The notes under the pieces were generated by a model, which had not been told where the DNA came from, searched no databases, and saw only the letters and a list, made by a program, of their open reading frames with translations. The translations under genes were made by a program, and so were the position numbers. Shown here in pieces: positions 17,235 through 25,511 of a stretch of 64,000 nucleotides of DNA. The first letter of the stretch is position 1. The number at the start of each line of letters is the position of its first letter. Source of the DNA: Flavobacterium restrictum (GTDB lineage: Bacteria > Bacteroidota > Bacteroidia > Flavobacteriales > Flavobacteriaceae); the NCBI RefSeq assembly GCF_007097245.1, contig NZ_VJZT01000002.1, positions 303,859-367,858 of the forward strand, given 5' to 3'.

Positions 17235-17404
17235 GGTTCTTCGCCAAAAACAGTGGAATTTAAAAAAGGCAATTTATTAGTGAAACATAAAAAAATCTGC
17301 TAAATCTGCGGGAAGCAATTTAAAATTTATCCCGCAGATTTAGCAGATTTAGCGAATCCCATAGCTACCGAAAATTGATTTTCCATTAATTATGGCGAAG
17401 AACC
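17235..17404. repeat. Nested inverted-repeat element between hppA and the protease
   Basis: The outer 12-bp perfect inverted repeat is GGTTCTTCGCCA (17235-17246) and TGGCGAAGAACC (17393-17404). Inside is a second, longer one: a perfect 21-bp stem 17293-17313/17330-17350 containing CTGCTAAATCTGCGGG, with a 16-base loop. The element is about 170 bp and ends five bases from the hppA stop. There is no coding frame. It fills most of the 331-base gap 17079-17409. Its form fits a non-autonomous repeat of MITE or REP type. The inner hairpin could also act as a transcription barrier for hppA, although no T-run follows. Confidence 0.8.
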
Positions 17405-17409
17405 AAAAA

Positions 17410-19971
17410 TTATTTCAAAGCGTCTACTTTTGCTTTTACCTCCTCCAGAGATCCTTCAAAAACTTGAGTAGTTACAGCCCCTTTTTCGGTTGTGGTAACT
17501 GTTGCTTTTGCATTGCCATTAGTCGCAACAACAGTTACTTTAACCTGCTTTTTGGTCAAGGCATCGGTATTAAAACAAGATGTTTTGGTCGCATTAGCAT
17601 ACGTTCCGTTTTTGTCATAATGCGACAAACACATTTCTTTTTCTTCGGGAGAACATCCTTTTTTGTCACACATAGCGGCACATTCGGCTTTGGTCATAGT
17701 CGCCATTTTTGCTGGATCACATTTTCCCATCAAGGCAGATTTGTCTTTGCAACACGACATTTCTGAATTGTTTTCTTTGACCATCATAGTATTATGGTTT
17801 CCATTTCCTAAAATAGGCGCTATTACTAATCCTATCAAACAGGTTAATTTGATCAATATATTCATAGATGGGCCAGAAGTATCCTTGAACGGATCACCAA
17901 CCGTGTCACCAGTTACGGCCGCTTTGTGCGCATCAGATCCTTTGTAGGTCATTTCGCCATTGATTAAAACGCCAGCTTCAAATGATTTTTTGGCATTGTC
18001 CCAAGCACCTCCAGCATTGTTTTGAAAAACTGCCCAAAGCACGCCCGATACCGTAACTCCAGCCATATAACCACCCAGCATTTCGGCGATTAATTGGTGG
18101 TTATCGCCATAAACAAGCAATCCCAAAAGGACAATGGCAATAGGAAAACCAATAGTCATAACTCCAGGCAACATCATTTCACGAAGGGCAGCTTTGGTCG
18201 AAATATCTACACATTTGGCATATTCTGGCTTACCCGTTCCTTCCATAATCCCCGGAATTTCCTTGAATTGTCGGCGTACTTCATACACCATATCCATAGC
18301 GGCTTTTCCAACAGAGTTCATGGCCAAAGCCGAGAAAACTACAGGAATCATCCCGCCCACAAAAAGCATCGCTAAAACGGGTGCTTTGAAAATATTAATT
18401 CCGTCGATTCCTGTAAAAGTGACATACGCAGCAAACAAAGCCAAGGATGTTAATGCCGCTGATGCGATTGCAAAACCTTTTCCTGTTGCCGCAGTCGTGT
18501 TTCCAACAGAATCCAAAATATCGGTTCTTGTACGCACTTCTTTTGGCAATTCGCTCATTTCGGCAATTCCTCCAGCATTGTCAGAAATGGGACCAAAAGC
18601 ATCGATTGCTAATTGCATTGCGGTAGTTGCCATCATAGCCGATGCCGCCAATGCCACACCATAAAATCCTGCAAAAGCATACGAAGCCCATATCGCTGCT
18701 GCAAACAATAATACGGTAGGAAACGTAGAAATCATTCCTGTTGCCAAACCAGCAATCACGTTAGTTCCTGCTCCAGTCGACGATTTTTGAACAATAGCCA
18801 TAACGGGTTTTGTCCCTAATCCCGTATAATATTCGGTTACGGATGAAATGGTTGCTCCAACGACCAATCCTACAATTGTAGCATAAAAAACCCGCATCGA
18901 CGAAATGTCTTTTAGGCCTTCGCCAAAGAAACTCATTTTCATCGTTTCAGGCAGCATGTATTTTACCAAAACATAGCAAGCAATGGCAGTTAATGCAATC
19001 GAAATCCAGTTTCCTATATTTAATGCTTTTTGAACTTGTGCTTCTTTGGCAGTATCATCAGATATTTTTACGACCATAGTACCTATTATGGAGAACAATA
19101 TTCCGAAACCAGCAATTGACATTGGCAACAAAATAGGGCCAATTCCGCCAAAGATATCATCAATTCTTCCGCCCATATCCTTGATCACGTAGTTTCCTAG
19201 CACCATGGCTGCCAGAACTGTGGCTACATACGAACCAAATAAATCGGCTCCCATTCCCGCAACATCACCTACATTATCCCCCACATTGTCAGCAATTGTG
19301 GCTGGATTACGAGGGTCGTCTTCAGGAATTCCAGCTTCGACTTTGCCTACTAGATCGGCTCCAACATCGGCAGCTTTGGTATAAATTCCGCCGCCAACAC
19401 GCGCGAATAATGCAATCGATTCGGCTCCAAGGGAGAAACCAGCCAAAGTTTCGAGTACTTTGGTCATGTCTTCGGATGAAGTCCAAACACCGTGCATAAA
19501 ATATTGAAAAAACACAATAAAAAAACCTGTTAATCCTAGAACGGCTAAACCAGCTACGCCCAATCCCATAACCGTTCCGCCACCAAACGAAACCTTTAAG
19601 GCTTGTGGCAAACTCGTACGAGCGGCTTGTGTGGTACGAACATTCGTTTTGGTTGCGATTTTCATTCCCATATTTCCAGCCAAAGCCGAGAAAAAGGCGC
19701 CAAATACAAAAGCAACAACAATTAAAATATGTGTTGTGGGTACTACAAACGAAACTCCTGCTAAAACAATACTTGCCAAAAGAACAAAAACGGCTAGTAA
19801 TCGATATTCGGCTTTTAAGAAAGCCAAAGCCCCTTCGTAAATGTAATCTGAAATGGCTGCCATTTTGCCATCTCCAGCATCTTGTTTTAAAACCCAAGAC
19901 TTTTTGATAGCCATAAAAGCCAGTCCAATAAGCGCCATCACAATTGGCACATAAATCATAATTGTATTCAT
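17410..19971 (-). CDS. hppA: Membrane-bound ion-pumping pyrophosphatase with Cys-rich tail
   Basis: An 853-residue integral-membrane pyrophosphatase (about 15-16 helices) that couples PPi hydrolysis to Na+ and/or H+ export. The catalytic loop ADVGADLVGKVEAGIPEDDP and the DNVGDNVGDVAGMGADLFGS motif are intact near residues 197-245. GNTTAATGKGFAIASAALT has Ala after GNTTA, the pattern of K+-dependent members. The canonical protein ends near APILGNGNHN (about 725); an extra ~129 residues follow, with eight cysteines and then a short Thr/Val-rich segment. It lies downstream of soluble ppa on the same strand, separated by a terminator. No promoter was found in the 50-base leader. Confidence 0.95.
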   Translation of the reverse strand: MNTIMIYVPIVMALIGLAFMAIKKSWVLKQDAGDGKMAAISDYIYEGALAFLKAEYRLLAVFVLLASIVLAGVSFVVPTTHILIVVAFVFGAFFSALAGNMGMKIATKTNVRTTQAARTSLPQALKVSFGGGTVMGLGVAGLAVLGLTGFFIVFFQYFMHGVWTSSEDMTKVLETLAGFSLGAESIALFARVGGGIYTKAADVGADLVGKVEAGIPEDDPRNPATIADNVGDNVGDVAGMGADLFGSYVATVLAAMVLGNYVIKDMGGRIDDIFGGIGPILLPMSIAGFGILFSIIGTMVVKISDDTAKEAQVQKALNIGNWISIALTAIACYVLVKYMLPETMKMSFFGEGLKDISSMRVFYATIVGLVVGATISSVTEYYTGLGTKPVMAIVQKSSTGAGTNVIAGLATGMISTFPTVLLFAAAIWASYAFAGFYGVALAASAMMATTAMQLAIDAFGPISDNAGGIAEMSELPKEVRTRTDILDSVGNTTAATGKGFAIASAALTSLALFAAYVTFTGIDGINIFKAPVLAMLFVGGMIPVVFSALAMNSVGKAAMDMVYEVRRQFKEIPGIMEGTGKPEYAKCVDISTKAALREMMLPGVMTIGFPIAIVLLGLLVYGDNHQLIAEMLGGYMAGVTVSGVLWAVFQNNAGGAWDNAKKSFEAGVLINGEMTYKGSDAHKAAVTGDTVGDPFKDTSGPSMNILIKLTCLIGLVIAPILGNGNHNTMMVKENNSEMSCCKDKSALMGKCDPAKMATMTKAECAAMCDKKGCSPEEKEMCLSHYDKNGTYANATKTSCFNTDALTKKQVKVTVVATNGNAKATVTTTEKGAVTTQVFEGSLEEVKAKVDALK

Positions 19972-20024
19972 AAAAAAAAGTGGTTTTGGTTAGTAATAGT
20001 TCAATGTATAAAACGAATTTAAAC

Positions 20025-20062
20025 AAAAAAAGCAATACTCATTGCTGAATATTGCTTTTTTT
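20025..20062 (-). terminator. Bidirectional hairpin between ppa and hppA
   Basis: AAAAAAAGCAATA (20025-20037) and TATTGCTTTTTTT (20050-20062) form a 13-bp perfect stem with a 12-base loop and T-runs on both strands. It ends the ppa transcript, so hppA needs its own start in the remaining ~50 bases. Confidence 0.85.
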
Positions 20063-20082
20063 ATAAAAATATCGAGTAAAAT

Positions 20083-20613
20083 TTATCTAATACTAAATAA
20101 TCCCTCTGGTTTATTTTCAATTTGATTAAAACGCTCTGTGCATTCTATAATAATAGCGTGTGCTTCGCTCAAATCTCCCCATCCTTCGACATCTACTACT
20201 TTGTTTTCTAAATCTTTATAGACTTGAAAGAAATGTTCGATTTCCTTTAATAAATGCGGGTTGATATCCGATAAGTTTTCTAACGAGTTCCAAATTGGAT
20301 CTGAAACAGGTACGCAAATTATTTTTTCATCTGGTCCTTTATCATCGGCCATGTGAAAAACGCCAATTGGTTTTACCTCCATTACACAACCTGGAAAAGT
20401 AGGTTCGTTTATCAATACCAAAACGTCTAATGGATCTCCGTCAAGTGCCAATGTTTCTGGAATAAAGCCATAATCGGCAGGATACATCATCGATGAGAAT
20501 AACATTCTATCAAAACGCATTCTTTTTATTTCGAAATCATATTCGTATTTATTTCTGCTTCCTCTTGGTATTTCGATTAATACATCGAAAGATTTTAATT
20601 TTGCTGCGGTCAT
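20083..20613 (-). CDS. ppa: Soluble inorganic pyrophosphatase, family I
   Basis: A 176-residue cytoplasmic enzyme that hydrolyses PPi to phosphate. The active-site signature DGDPLDVLVL (about residues 58-67) supplies metal-binding aspartates. Upstream, IEIPRGSRNKYEYDFE and YPADYGFIPET are the other family I motifs, and KGPDEKIICVPVSDP follows. Length fits a family I enzyme. It is next to hppA on the same strand, so soluble and ion-pumping PPi hydrolysis sit side by side. A full TTG-N23-TATTTTTG promoter lies upstream, and a terminator separates it from hppA. Confidence 0.96.
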   Translation of the reverse strand: MTAAKLKSFDVLIEIPRGSRNKYEYDFEIKRMRFDRMLFSSMMYPADYGFIPETLALDGDPLDVLVLINEPTFPGCVMEVKPIGVFHMADDKGPDEKIICVPVSDPIWNSLENLSDINPHLLKEIEHFFQVYKDLENKVVDVEGWGDLSEAHAIIIECTERFNQIENKPEGLFSIR

Positions 20614-20642
20614 TTGTATTTTCTTTTTCTATAATTCGTTTG

Positions 20643-20676
20643 CAAAAATAAGAAAAATATACGTTTTTACCATCAA
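20643..20676 (-). promoter_or_regulatory. Promoter for ppa
   Basis: On the minus strand, TTG (20676-20674), a 23-base spacer and TATTTTTG (20650-20643) match the consensus. The G is 30 bases before the ppa ATG at 20613. Confidence 0.7.
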
Positions 20677-20717
20677 AAAGCAAGGTTATCTCTTCATTAA
20701 ATTTTTAAGGATAGTCA

Positions 20718-21320
20718 TTAATACACCACCGTTCTTTTTCTTTGTTTCAAATAATAATGCCAAAGCAAAAATGTAGCAACAGATCGATGCGGTTGCCATT
20801 GCTGGGCATAGGCTTCCATGGCGGGTTTGTCGTGAATATTCAAAAGTTCCTTAAGAGTAGTTATGACAGCCACGTCGCCTAAAGGAAGCAAGTCAGGCTC
20901 TTGCAAACAAAACATCAGGTAAACATCTATCGTCCAGTTCCCTATGCCTTTTATGGCAATGAGTTCCGCACGAACTTGCTCGGAACTTTTGGTCGACAAG
21001 CTTTCTAGATCAAGTTCTTTGTTTAAAATGGCTGTTGCCAAAGCTTTGATATACGTTGTTTTTTGACGGCTTACCCCAAGGATTCTAAAATCTTCGGCTG
21101 GCAAATCGATAAGTAGTTCAGGAATACAGGTTGTTACTTTGGCTTTTAATTTGTTAAAAGTCGCCTTTGCCGAGTCTATAGAAACTTGCTGTTCCAGAAT
21201 CAACAATACCAATGTTTCAAAGCCTTCTGGTCGTTTAGGAATAACTGGCAAACCATATTTCTCGATGATATTCTTGAAAACAACATCCTTGGCACAAAGA
21301 AAATCTATAGCATCTTGCAT
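20718..21320 (-). CDS. DNA-3-methyladenine glycosylase 2-like (HhH-GPD)
   Basis: A 200-residue base-excision repair enzyme of the helix-hairpin-helix-GPD superfamily, AlkA branch. The core motif LIAIKGIGNWTIDVYLMFCL (about residues 118-137) is the HhH, and LLPLGDVAVITTL (about 143-155) holds the expected catalytic aspartate (LGD). No 4Fe-4S cysteine loop is present, which fits AlkA rather than EndoIII/MutY. LLILEQQVSIDSA near 36-48 is also typical. It probably removes alkylated purines. It starts 15 bases downstream of the DUF5686 stop on the same strand and may be co-transcribed with it. Confidence 0.9.
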   Translation of the reverse strand: MQDAIDFLCAKDVVFKNIIEKYGLPVIPKRPEGFETLVLLILEQQVSIDSAKATFNKLKAKVTTCIPELLIDLPAEDFRILGVSRQKTTYIKALATAILNKELDLESLSTKSSEQVRAELIAIKGIGNWTIDVYLMFCLQEPDLLPLGDVAVITTLKELLNIHDKPAMEAYAQQWQPHRSVATFLLWHYYLKQRKRTVVY

Positions 21321-21335
21321 GGGTTTATACTAGTT

Positions 21336-23837
21336 TTAAAAATGAAATCCAAATCCCGCTTTTACCGTAAACTGATTGGTGTCGGGTGTGTTTAAATAAC
21401 TGCCACGCCACGCCAAATCGATTCGGAAAATTTTAAAAATATTCCCAATTCCCACATTGTATTCCCAGTAAATATTTTCGGGAGCATTGTACGGCAATCC
21501 CGATGCGTTGATGGCTCTATTCGCATCCGAAATCGTACCATAAACCCCTTTTACTCCTATAATTTCTCTCCAATTGAGCTTGCGCATAAACGGAATTCTA
21601 GCAAATAAGCGTCCGTTAAAATTATGTTCCCACTGCATCGTGGCGTATTGATCGCTTACAAATTCATAAAAGTTAAGATTACTAAAGGCATTATCTACCG
21701 TAAAATAGGTTTGATTTCCAGGAATGACACTCATCAATCCCAAGGGTACTGTCCCAAAAGTTTTTCCCACCTCAACAATAATGTTCGTTCGTCCCAAAGG
21801 GCCAATGATAATAGGTTGTTTGTAATACAATTGCAATTTATCGTACCTGAAATTGCTATTAAAAACTCCTTTGAAACCATGACTATAATTGATAAAAAAG
21901 CGACTATATGGATTGTCAACAACGCTTCGTTCTACCCCAAAATTAATCGTTTCGCGTTTGGGCGTAAACTCAATTTGCAAATTCATTTCGGATTGTCGGA
22001 CATCGCTTTTAACAACACCCGCAGGATTTGCTGGCGTAGGCAAAGTGGTATAATAATCCAAACTAAACGTTGAGGAAGCCGATTCTAACGTTCGATTTGA
22101 AGCTCCCAATTGAAACGTTAAGTTCTTGATAGGTTCTATTTCGATAGAGGCTTTGGTCAAACTGATGTTGGTCAATTTCCCGTTGCTACCCGAGGTAAAC
22201 AAGGACGAGGATGCCCCGCTCCTACCCAAAACATCATTGGTAGCGGTTAAACTAGAGCCAATTTGTTCAATATCCCGCCTATTCCCTCCCGAAATAATGA
22301 TTCGGTTTTTCTTGTCAATCATCCATTTTCCGGAAATCCCGTATTTGAATTTATCGTCGTTAAAACCGTAAGCGGTATAGGCTTGCAGTCGCCAAGGGTC
22401 ATTAGGACCAAAATACGTTCTTCCACCCGCACGCAACCGCACACCTTCGACTTCATTGTACCCAAAACTCGAAAAAATAGGCCCGTAATCAAAATTTTTA
22501 TACTCAATATACCCACTTCCCAACACCGAAACTAAACTGTACAATTCCTTAAACTTACGCACCGTTTGTAGCGTATCGAGCATTTTATACACTCCCAATT
22601 CATCTTTGGTCAAATTCTCAAACCGGTTTTCTTTCCAATAATCATCCGTTTTATTATAGACTTCGTTGTCTATATAATTCACTTCTTCTTTATAAAAATT
22701 GGCTGGTTTTGGGGTATTAAAGTTGTGATTTCGATACAAAGTGGTTCTTTTGCCGTAGACTCCTTTTGATTTTTCTTTTTTGTTAAAAGCAAAATCCGAC
22801 ATCAAATAATCCTTGGTCAGCAAAAAAACCGAATCGTTGACCACGTCAAATTCTTGTTCGATATAAATGTCCTTTACCCAGTTAATATTAGCACTTTTGG
22901 TCACTGCCATATTGATTTTTTTGATGGCAAATGTGGTATCGCTTACCCAAAAATCACCTTTAAAAGTCAATTCATTTTTGCGTCTTGGATAAAAAACAAT
23001 ATTAAAACACCATTTTTTATCAATAAAAGCGCTGTCTTTCAAGACGTAATTATAAGTGTCAATTCCTGTTCTAGAAAGCGGACTCGTAAAACTTTTGTCA
23101 AAAAAAGTCAAGTGATTGTCATAAATATCATAATCCGAATACAAATCTTTGACAAAACCCAAAATTTGCTGATTGCCATTAAAACCAGCCGTTTTATTGG
23201 CTTTTATTTTTTGCTTTATCTTCTTTATTTTGTTGTCACCATAAACATCATACAAGGCCTCATTTATAAAAATGGGCAAGTATGTTTTTCCTGTAATTTT
23301 GGACGTATCGACTTGGTTAAAAATAAATTCCATGCCCTTAAAAAGTTTATTTTTCATAAAAGCACTATCAATCGTGTTCATGTCAAACTCTACTTTCTCG
23401 TATTTTTCCATTTGATATTGGTCAAACAGGTACAAACCATTTTTGCGCTTGCGTTCCCATATTTTGCGCAATATATCCAGAGCTGGGTTGGTTTTTTTGG
23501 AGGTTTTTCCGGTAAAAATGACCACTTCTTTTAGGTTTTCGGCGGCGTTGAGTACAATTTTGAAATTATAATTAATTGCTTTTTCCAAGGTAATTTCCTT
23601 GTCCGAAAATCCAACGGATGAAATCACTAATACCGAATACGTTTTGGGTGATTCGAGATAAAAACGCCCATCCTCATTGGTTACTATACCAGTATTAGAA
23701 TCCTTAAAAACTACATTTGCAAACGGAATAGGAAGATTTTCTTTGTCCAAAACTATACCGCTCACTTTGGTTTGCCCCAAAACAGCATTGGCTACAGCAA
23801 ACAAAAAAAACAGATAAAATACAGTACTTTTTTTCAT
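21336..23837 (-). CDS. DUF5686 outer-membrane protein with carboxypeptidase-like domain
   Basis: An 833-residue exported protein. The signal peptide (about residues 1-21, cut near LGQ-T) fixes the start at 23837. Residues 22-100 form a carboxypeptidase-regulatory-like/CarboxypepD_reg beta-sandwich (VSGIVLDKENLPIPFANV and TNEDGRFYLES), common at the N-terminus of Bacteroidota outer-membrane proteins. The remainder is the DUF5686 region, ending in a barrel with KAGFGFHF and a terminal Phe. There is no TonB-dependent plug and no SusC signature. Function is unknown; a surface barrel is inferred. Its promoter and leader overlap the pdhB terminator hairpin. Confidence 0.88.
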   Translation of the reverse strand: MKKSTVFYLFFLFAVANAVLGQTKVSGIVLDKENLPIPFANVVFKDSNTGIVTNEDGRFYLESPKTYSVLVISSVGFSDKEITLEKAINYNFKIVLNAAENLKEVVIFTGKTSKKTNPALDILRKIWERKRKNGLYLFDQYQMEKYEKVEFDMNTIDSAFMKNKLFKGMEFIFNQVDTSKITGKTYLPIFINEALYDVYGDNKIKKIKQKIKANKTAGFNGNQQILGFVKDLYSDYDIYDNHLTFFDKSFTSPLSRTGIDTYNYVLKDSAFIDKKWCFNIVFYPRRKNELTFKGDFWVSDTTFAIKKINMAVTKSANINWVKDIYIEQEFDVVNDSVFLLTKDYLMSDFAFNKKEKSKGVYGKRTTLYRNHNFNTPKPANFYKEEVNYIDNEVYNKTDDYWKENRFENLTKDELGVYKMLDTLQTVRKFKELYSLVSVLGSGYIEYKNFDYGPIFSSFGYNEVEGVRLRAGGRTYFGPNDPWRLQAYTAYGFNDDKFKYGISGKWMIDKKNRIIISGGNRRDIEQIGSSLTATNDVLGRSGASSSLFTSGSNGKLTNISLTKASIEIEPIKNLTFQLGASNRTLESASSTFSLDYYTTLPTPANPAGVVKSDVRQSEMNLQIEFTPKRETINFGVERSVVDNPYSRFFINYSHGFKGVFNSNFRYDKLQLYYKQPIIIGPLGRTNIIVEVGKTFGTVPLGLMSVIPGNQTYFTVDNAFSNLNFYEFVSDQYATMQWEHNFNGRLFARIPFMRKLNWREIIGVKGVYGTISDANRAINASGLPYNAPENIYWEYNVGIGNIFKIFRIDLAWRGSYLNTPDTNQFTVKAGFGFHF

Positions 23838-23845
23838 AATTATCC

Positions 23846-23884
23846 AAAAAAAAACTTCATCAGAAAGCATTTCTGATGAAGTTT
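23846..23884 (-). terminator. pdhB terminator overlapping the DUF5686 leader
   Basis: A 15-bp perfect stem (23852-23866 with 23870-23884, 3-base loop) is followed on the minus strand by nine T. It ends the pdhB transcript but lies between the DUF5686 promoter (23885-23919) and its ATG at 23837, only nine bases from the ATG. Confidence 0.85.
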
Positions 23885-23919
23885 CAAATATAATTAATTA
23901 GAATTTTAGAACGATGCAA
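23885..23919 (-). promoter_or_regulatory. Promoter for DUF5686 gene, abutting the hairpin
   Basis: On the minus strand TTG (23919-23917), a 24-base spacer and TATATTTG (23892-23885) match the consensus closely. The -7 G touches the first base of the hairpin, so transcription would begin inside the stem's first arm. Confidence 0.6.
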
Positions 23920-23965
23920 TTGCTTGCTTTTCATCTAAAATTTAACCTAATATTAAGGGTTTCCC

Positions 23966-24946
23966 TTATTTTTTATACAGCACTTTTTTTACCGCTTTTA
24001 CAACATCACCAGCATTAGGTAACCATTCTTTAAGCAAAACTGGCGAATAAGGTGCTGGAGTATCGGCAGTGGTAATGCGTTGAATTGGCGCATCCAAGAA
24101 ATCAAAAGCTTGTTCTTGCACTAAATACGCAATTTCCGAAGAAACGCTAGCAAATGGCCAAGCTTCCTCGAGAATTACCAATCTATTCGTCTTTTTAACC
24201 GAAGTTAAAATAGCATCTTTATCCATTGGGCGAACCGTTCTTAAGTCGATAATTTCGCATGAAATCCCTTCTTTAGCCAATTCATCCGCAGCGATATAAG
24301 CCTCTTTGATAATTTTTCCAAAAGAAACAATGGTCACATCAGTACCTTCTCGTTTAATATCGGCAACCCCAATCGGAATCGTATATTCGCCATCTGGCAC
24401 TTCGCCTTTATCCCCATACATTTGCTCTGATTCCATAAAAATTACAGGATCATTATCACGAATAGCTGATTTCAACAAGCCTTTGGCATCATACACATTC
24501 GATGGTACAACTACTTTTAATCCAGGTGTATTGGCAAACCAGTTTTCTAGCGCTTGTGAGTGTGTAGCTCCTAATTGTCCCGCCGATGCTGTAGGCCCAC
24601 GAAAAACGATAGGAACATTAAATTGTCCACCAGTCATTTGACGCATTTTGGCAGCATTATTTATAATTTGATCAATTCCAACTAAACAAAAGTTGAACGT
24701 CATGTATTCTACAATAGGACGACAACCATTCATAGCCGATCCTACCGCAATTCCAGTAAAACCAAGTTCCGCAATAGGCGTATCAATCACTCTTTTTTCG
24801 CCAAATTCGGCCAGCATTCCTTTCGAAGCTTTATAAGCTCCGTTGTATTCAGCAACCTCTTCACCCATTAAGTATATGGACTCATCGCGACGCATTTCTT
24901 CACTCATCGCTTCGCAAATTGCCTCTCTAAATTGTATCGTTCTCAT
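23966..24946 (-). CDS. pdhB: Pyruvate dehydrogenase E1 component, beta subunit
   Basis: A 326-residue transketolase-like enzyme that, with the E1 alpha subunit, decarboxylates pyruvate using thiamine diphosphate. The N-terminus TIQFREAICEAMSEEM and MGEEVAEYNGAYKASKGM are typical. The catalytic region continues with ADTPAPYSPVLLKEWLPN near the C-terminus. The alpha subunit and E2/E3 are not in the window, so pdhB is encoded apart from its partners. The start at 24946 (RTIQFREA follows) fits the family; the 27 codons upstream do not. The long repeat at 25.04 kb lies upstream and a hairpin terminator follows. Confidence 0.95.
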   Translation of the reverse strand: MRTIQFREAICEAMSEEMRRDESIYLMGEEVAEYNGAYKASKGMLAEFGEKRVIDTPIAELGFTGIAVGSAMNGCRPIVEYMTFNFCLVGIDQIINNAAKMRQMTGGQFNVPIVFRGPTASAGQLGATHSQALENWFANTPGLKVVVPSNVYDAKGLLKSAIRDNDPVIFMESEQMYGDKGEVPDGEYTIPIGVADIKREGTDVTIVSFGKIIKEAYIAADELAKEGISCEIIDLRTVRPMDKDAILTSVKKTNRLVILEEAWPFASVSSEIAYLVQEQAFDFLDAPIQRITTADTPAPYSPVLLKEWLPNAGDVVKAVKKVLYKK

Positions 24947-25040
24947 AGTTATATTTATATATTGTGTGTGTCTAATTTTTCGAAAAGCAAAAATAAATAT
25001 TTTAAACCACTTAAAAGCATAAATCACGCTAAAATAATTA

Positions 25041-25118
25041 GGAGCTGTTTCCGGCTATACGCTATATCTTGCTGTGACTAAAGAAGTCACAGCAAGGATA
25101 CCGCTGCTATCCGGGCTA
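25041..25118. repeat. Long imperfect hairpin element upstream of pdhB
   Basis: A GC-richer segment in AT-rich DNA folds into an imperfect hairpin. The core is CTTGCTGTGAC (25068-25078) with GTCACAGCAAG (25086-25096), and outer matches include CCGG (25051-25054/25111-25114). It has no T-run. It lies in the 565-base gap 24947-25511 between divergent pdhB and etfB. From 25119 to 25470 I see no gene or further structure. Confidence 0.6.
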
Positions 25119-25470
25119 CGAAATCGATATAATGAATCAAACTCTTGTCCCAAATTCGTTTTAGAGTCCCAATCAAGCACGTTTAAGCAACAATTTCAAG
25201 TTTTTTTGTTGGAATTTTTGTTATCCTTTATACCGTATAACCCGTACACCAAAAGATAAAAACACCACAAAATAAGTATAGCATTTTGTTTGAAAAAACC
25301 TAACAGCCCGAAGCGCACTCGACCAAAAGAGAGAAAGTTGCGGTACATGTGAATCCTAAATTTCAAAACTTTATGCTTCTACCATTGTCATAAAAACAAA
25401 CAAAACAACGAAATCGTAATAGGTATAAAAAATATTATGCACGCATAGTACTTTATTCAAATTATTATTT

Positions 25471-25478
25471 TAAATTTG
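25471..25478 (+). promoter_or_regulatory. TAnnTTTG -7 element for etfBA
   Basis: TAAATTTG is an exact -7 match whose G is 34 bases before the etfB ATG. No TTG is present at the usual -33 distance. Confidence 0.5.
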
Positions 25479-25511
25479 TCAAGCATTTTTAGAAATTCAA
25501 AATAAACACCT

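Noticed and set aside
19322..20035. 237-codon frame overlapping hppA in another frame
   Set aside because: HppA motifs are continuous in the true frame; this one is rich in Cys, Arg and Trp without any domain, as expected for an out-of-frame shadow.
22854..23534. 226-codon plus-strand frame inside the DUF5686 gene
   Set aside because: It lies opposite a clear, long, domain-bearing gene and has no own promoter or recognisable domain.
25074..25259. 61-codon frame after the 25-kb hairpin
   Set aside because: It begins inside the hairpin and shows no domain or plausible composition.
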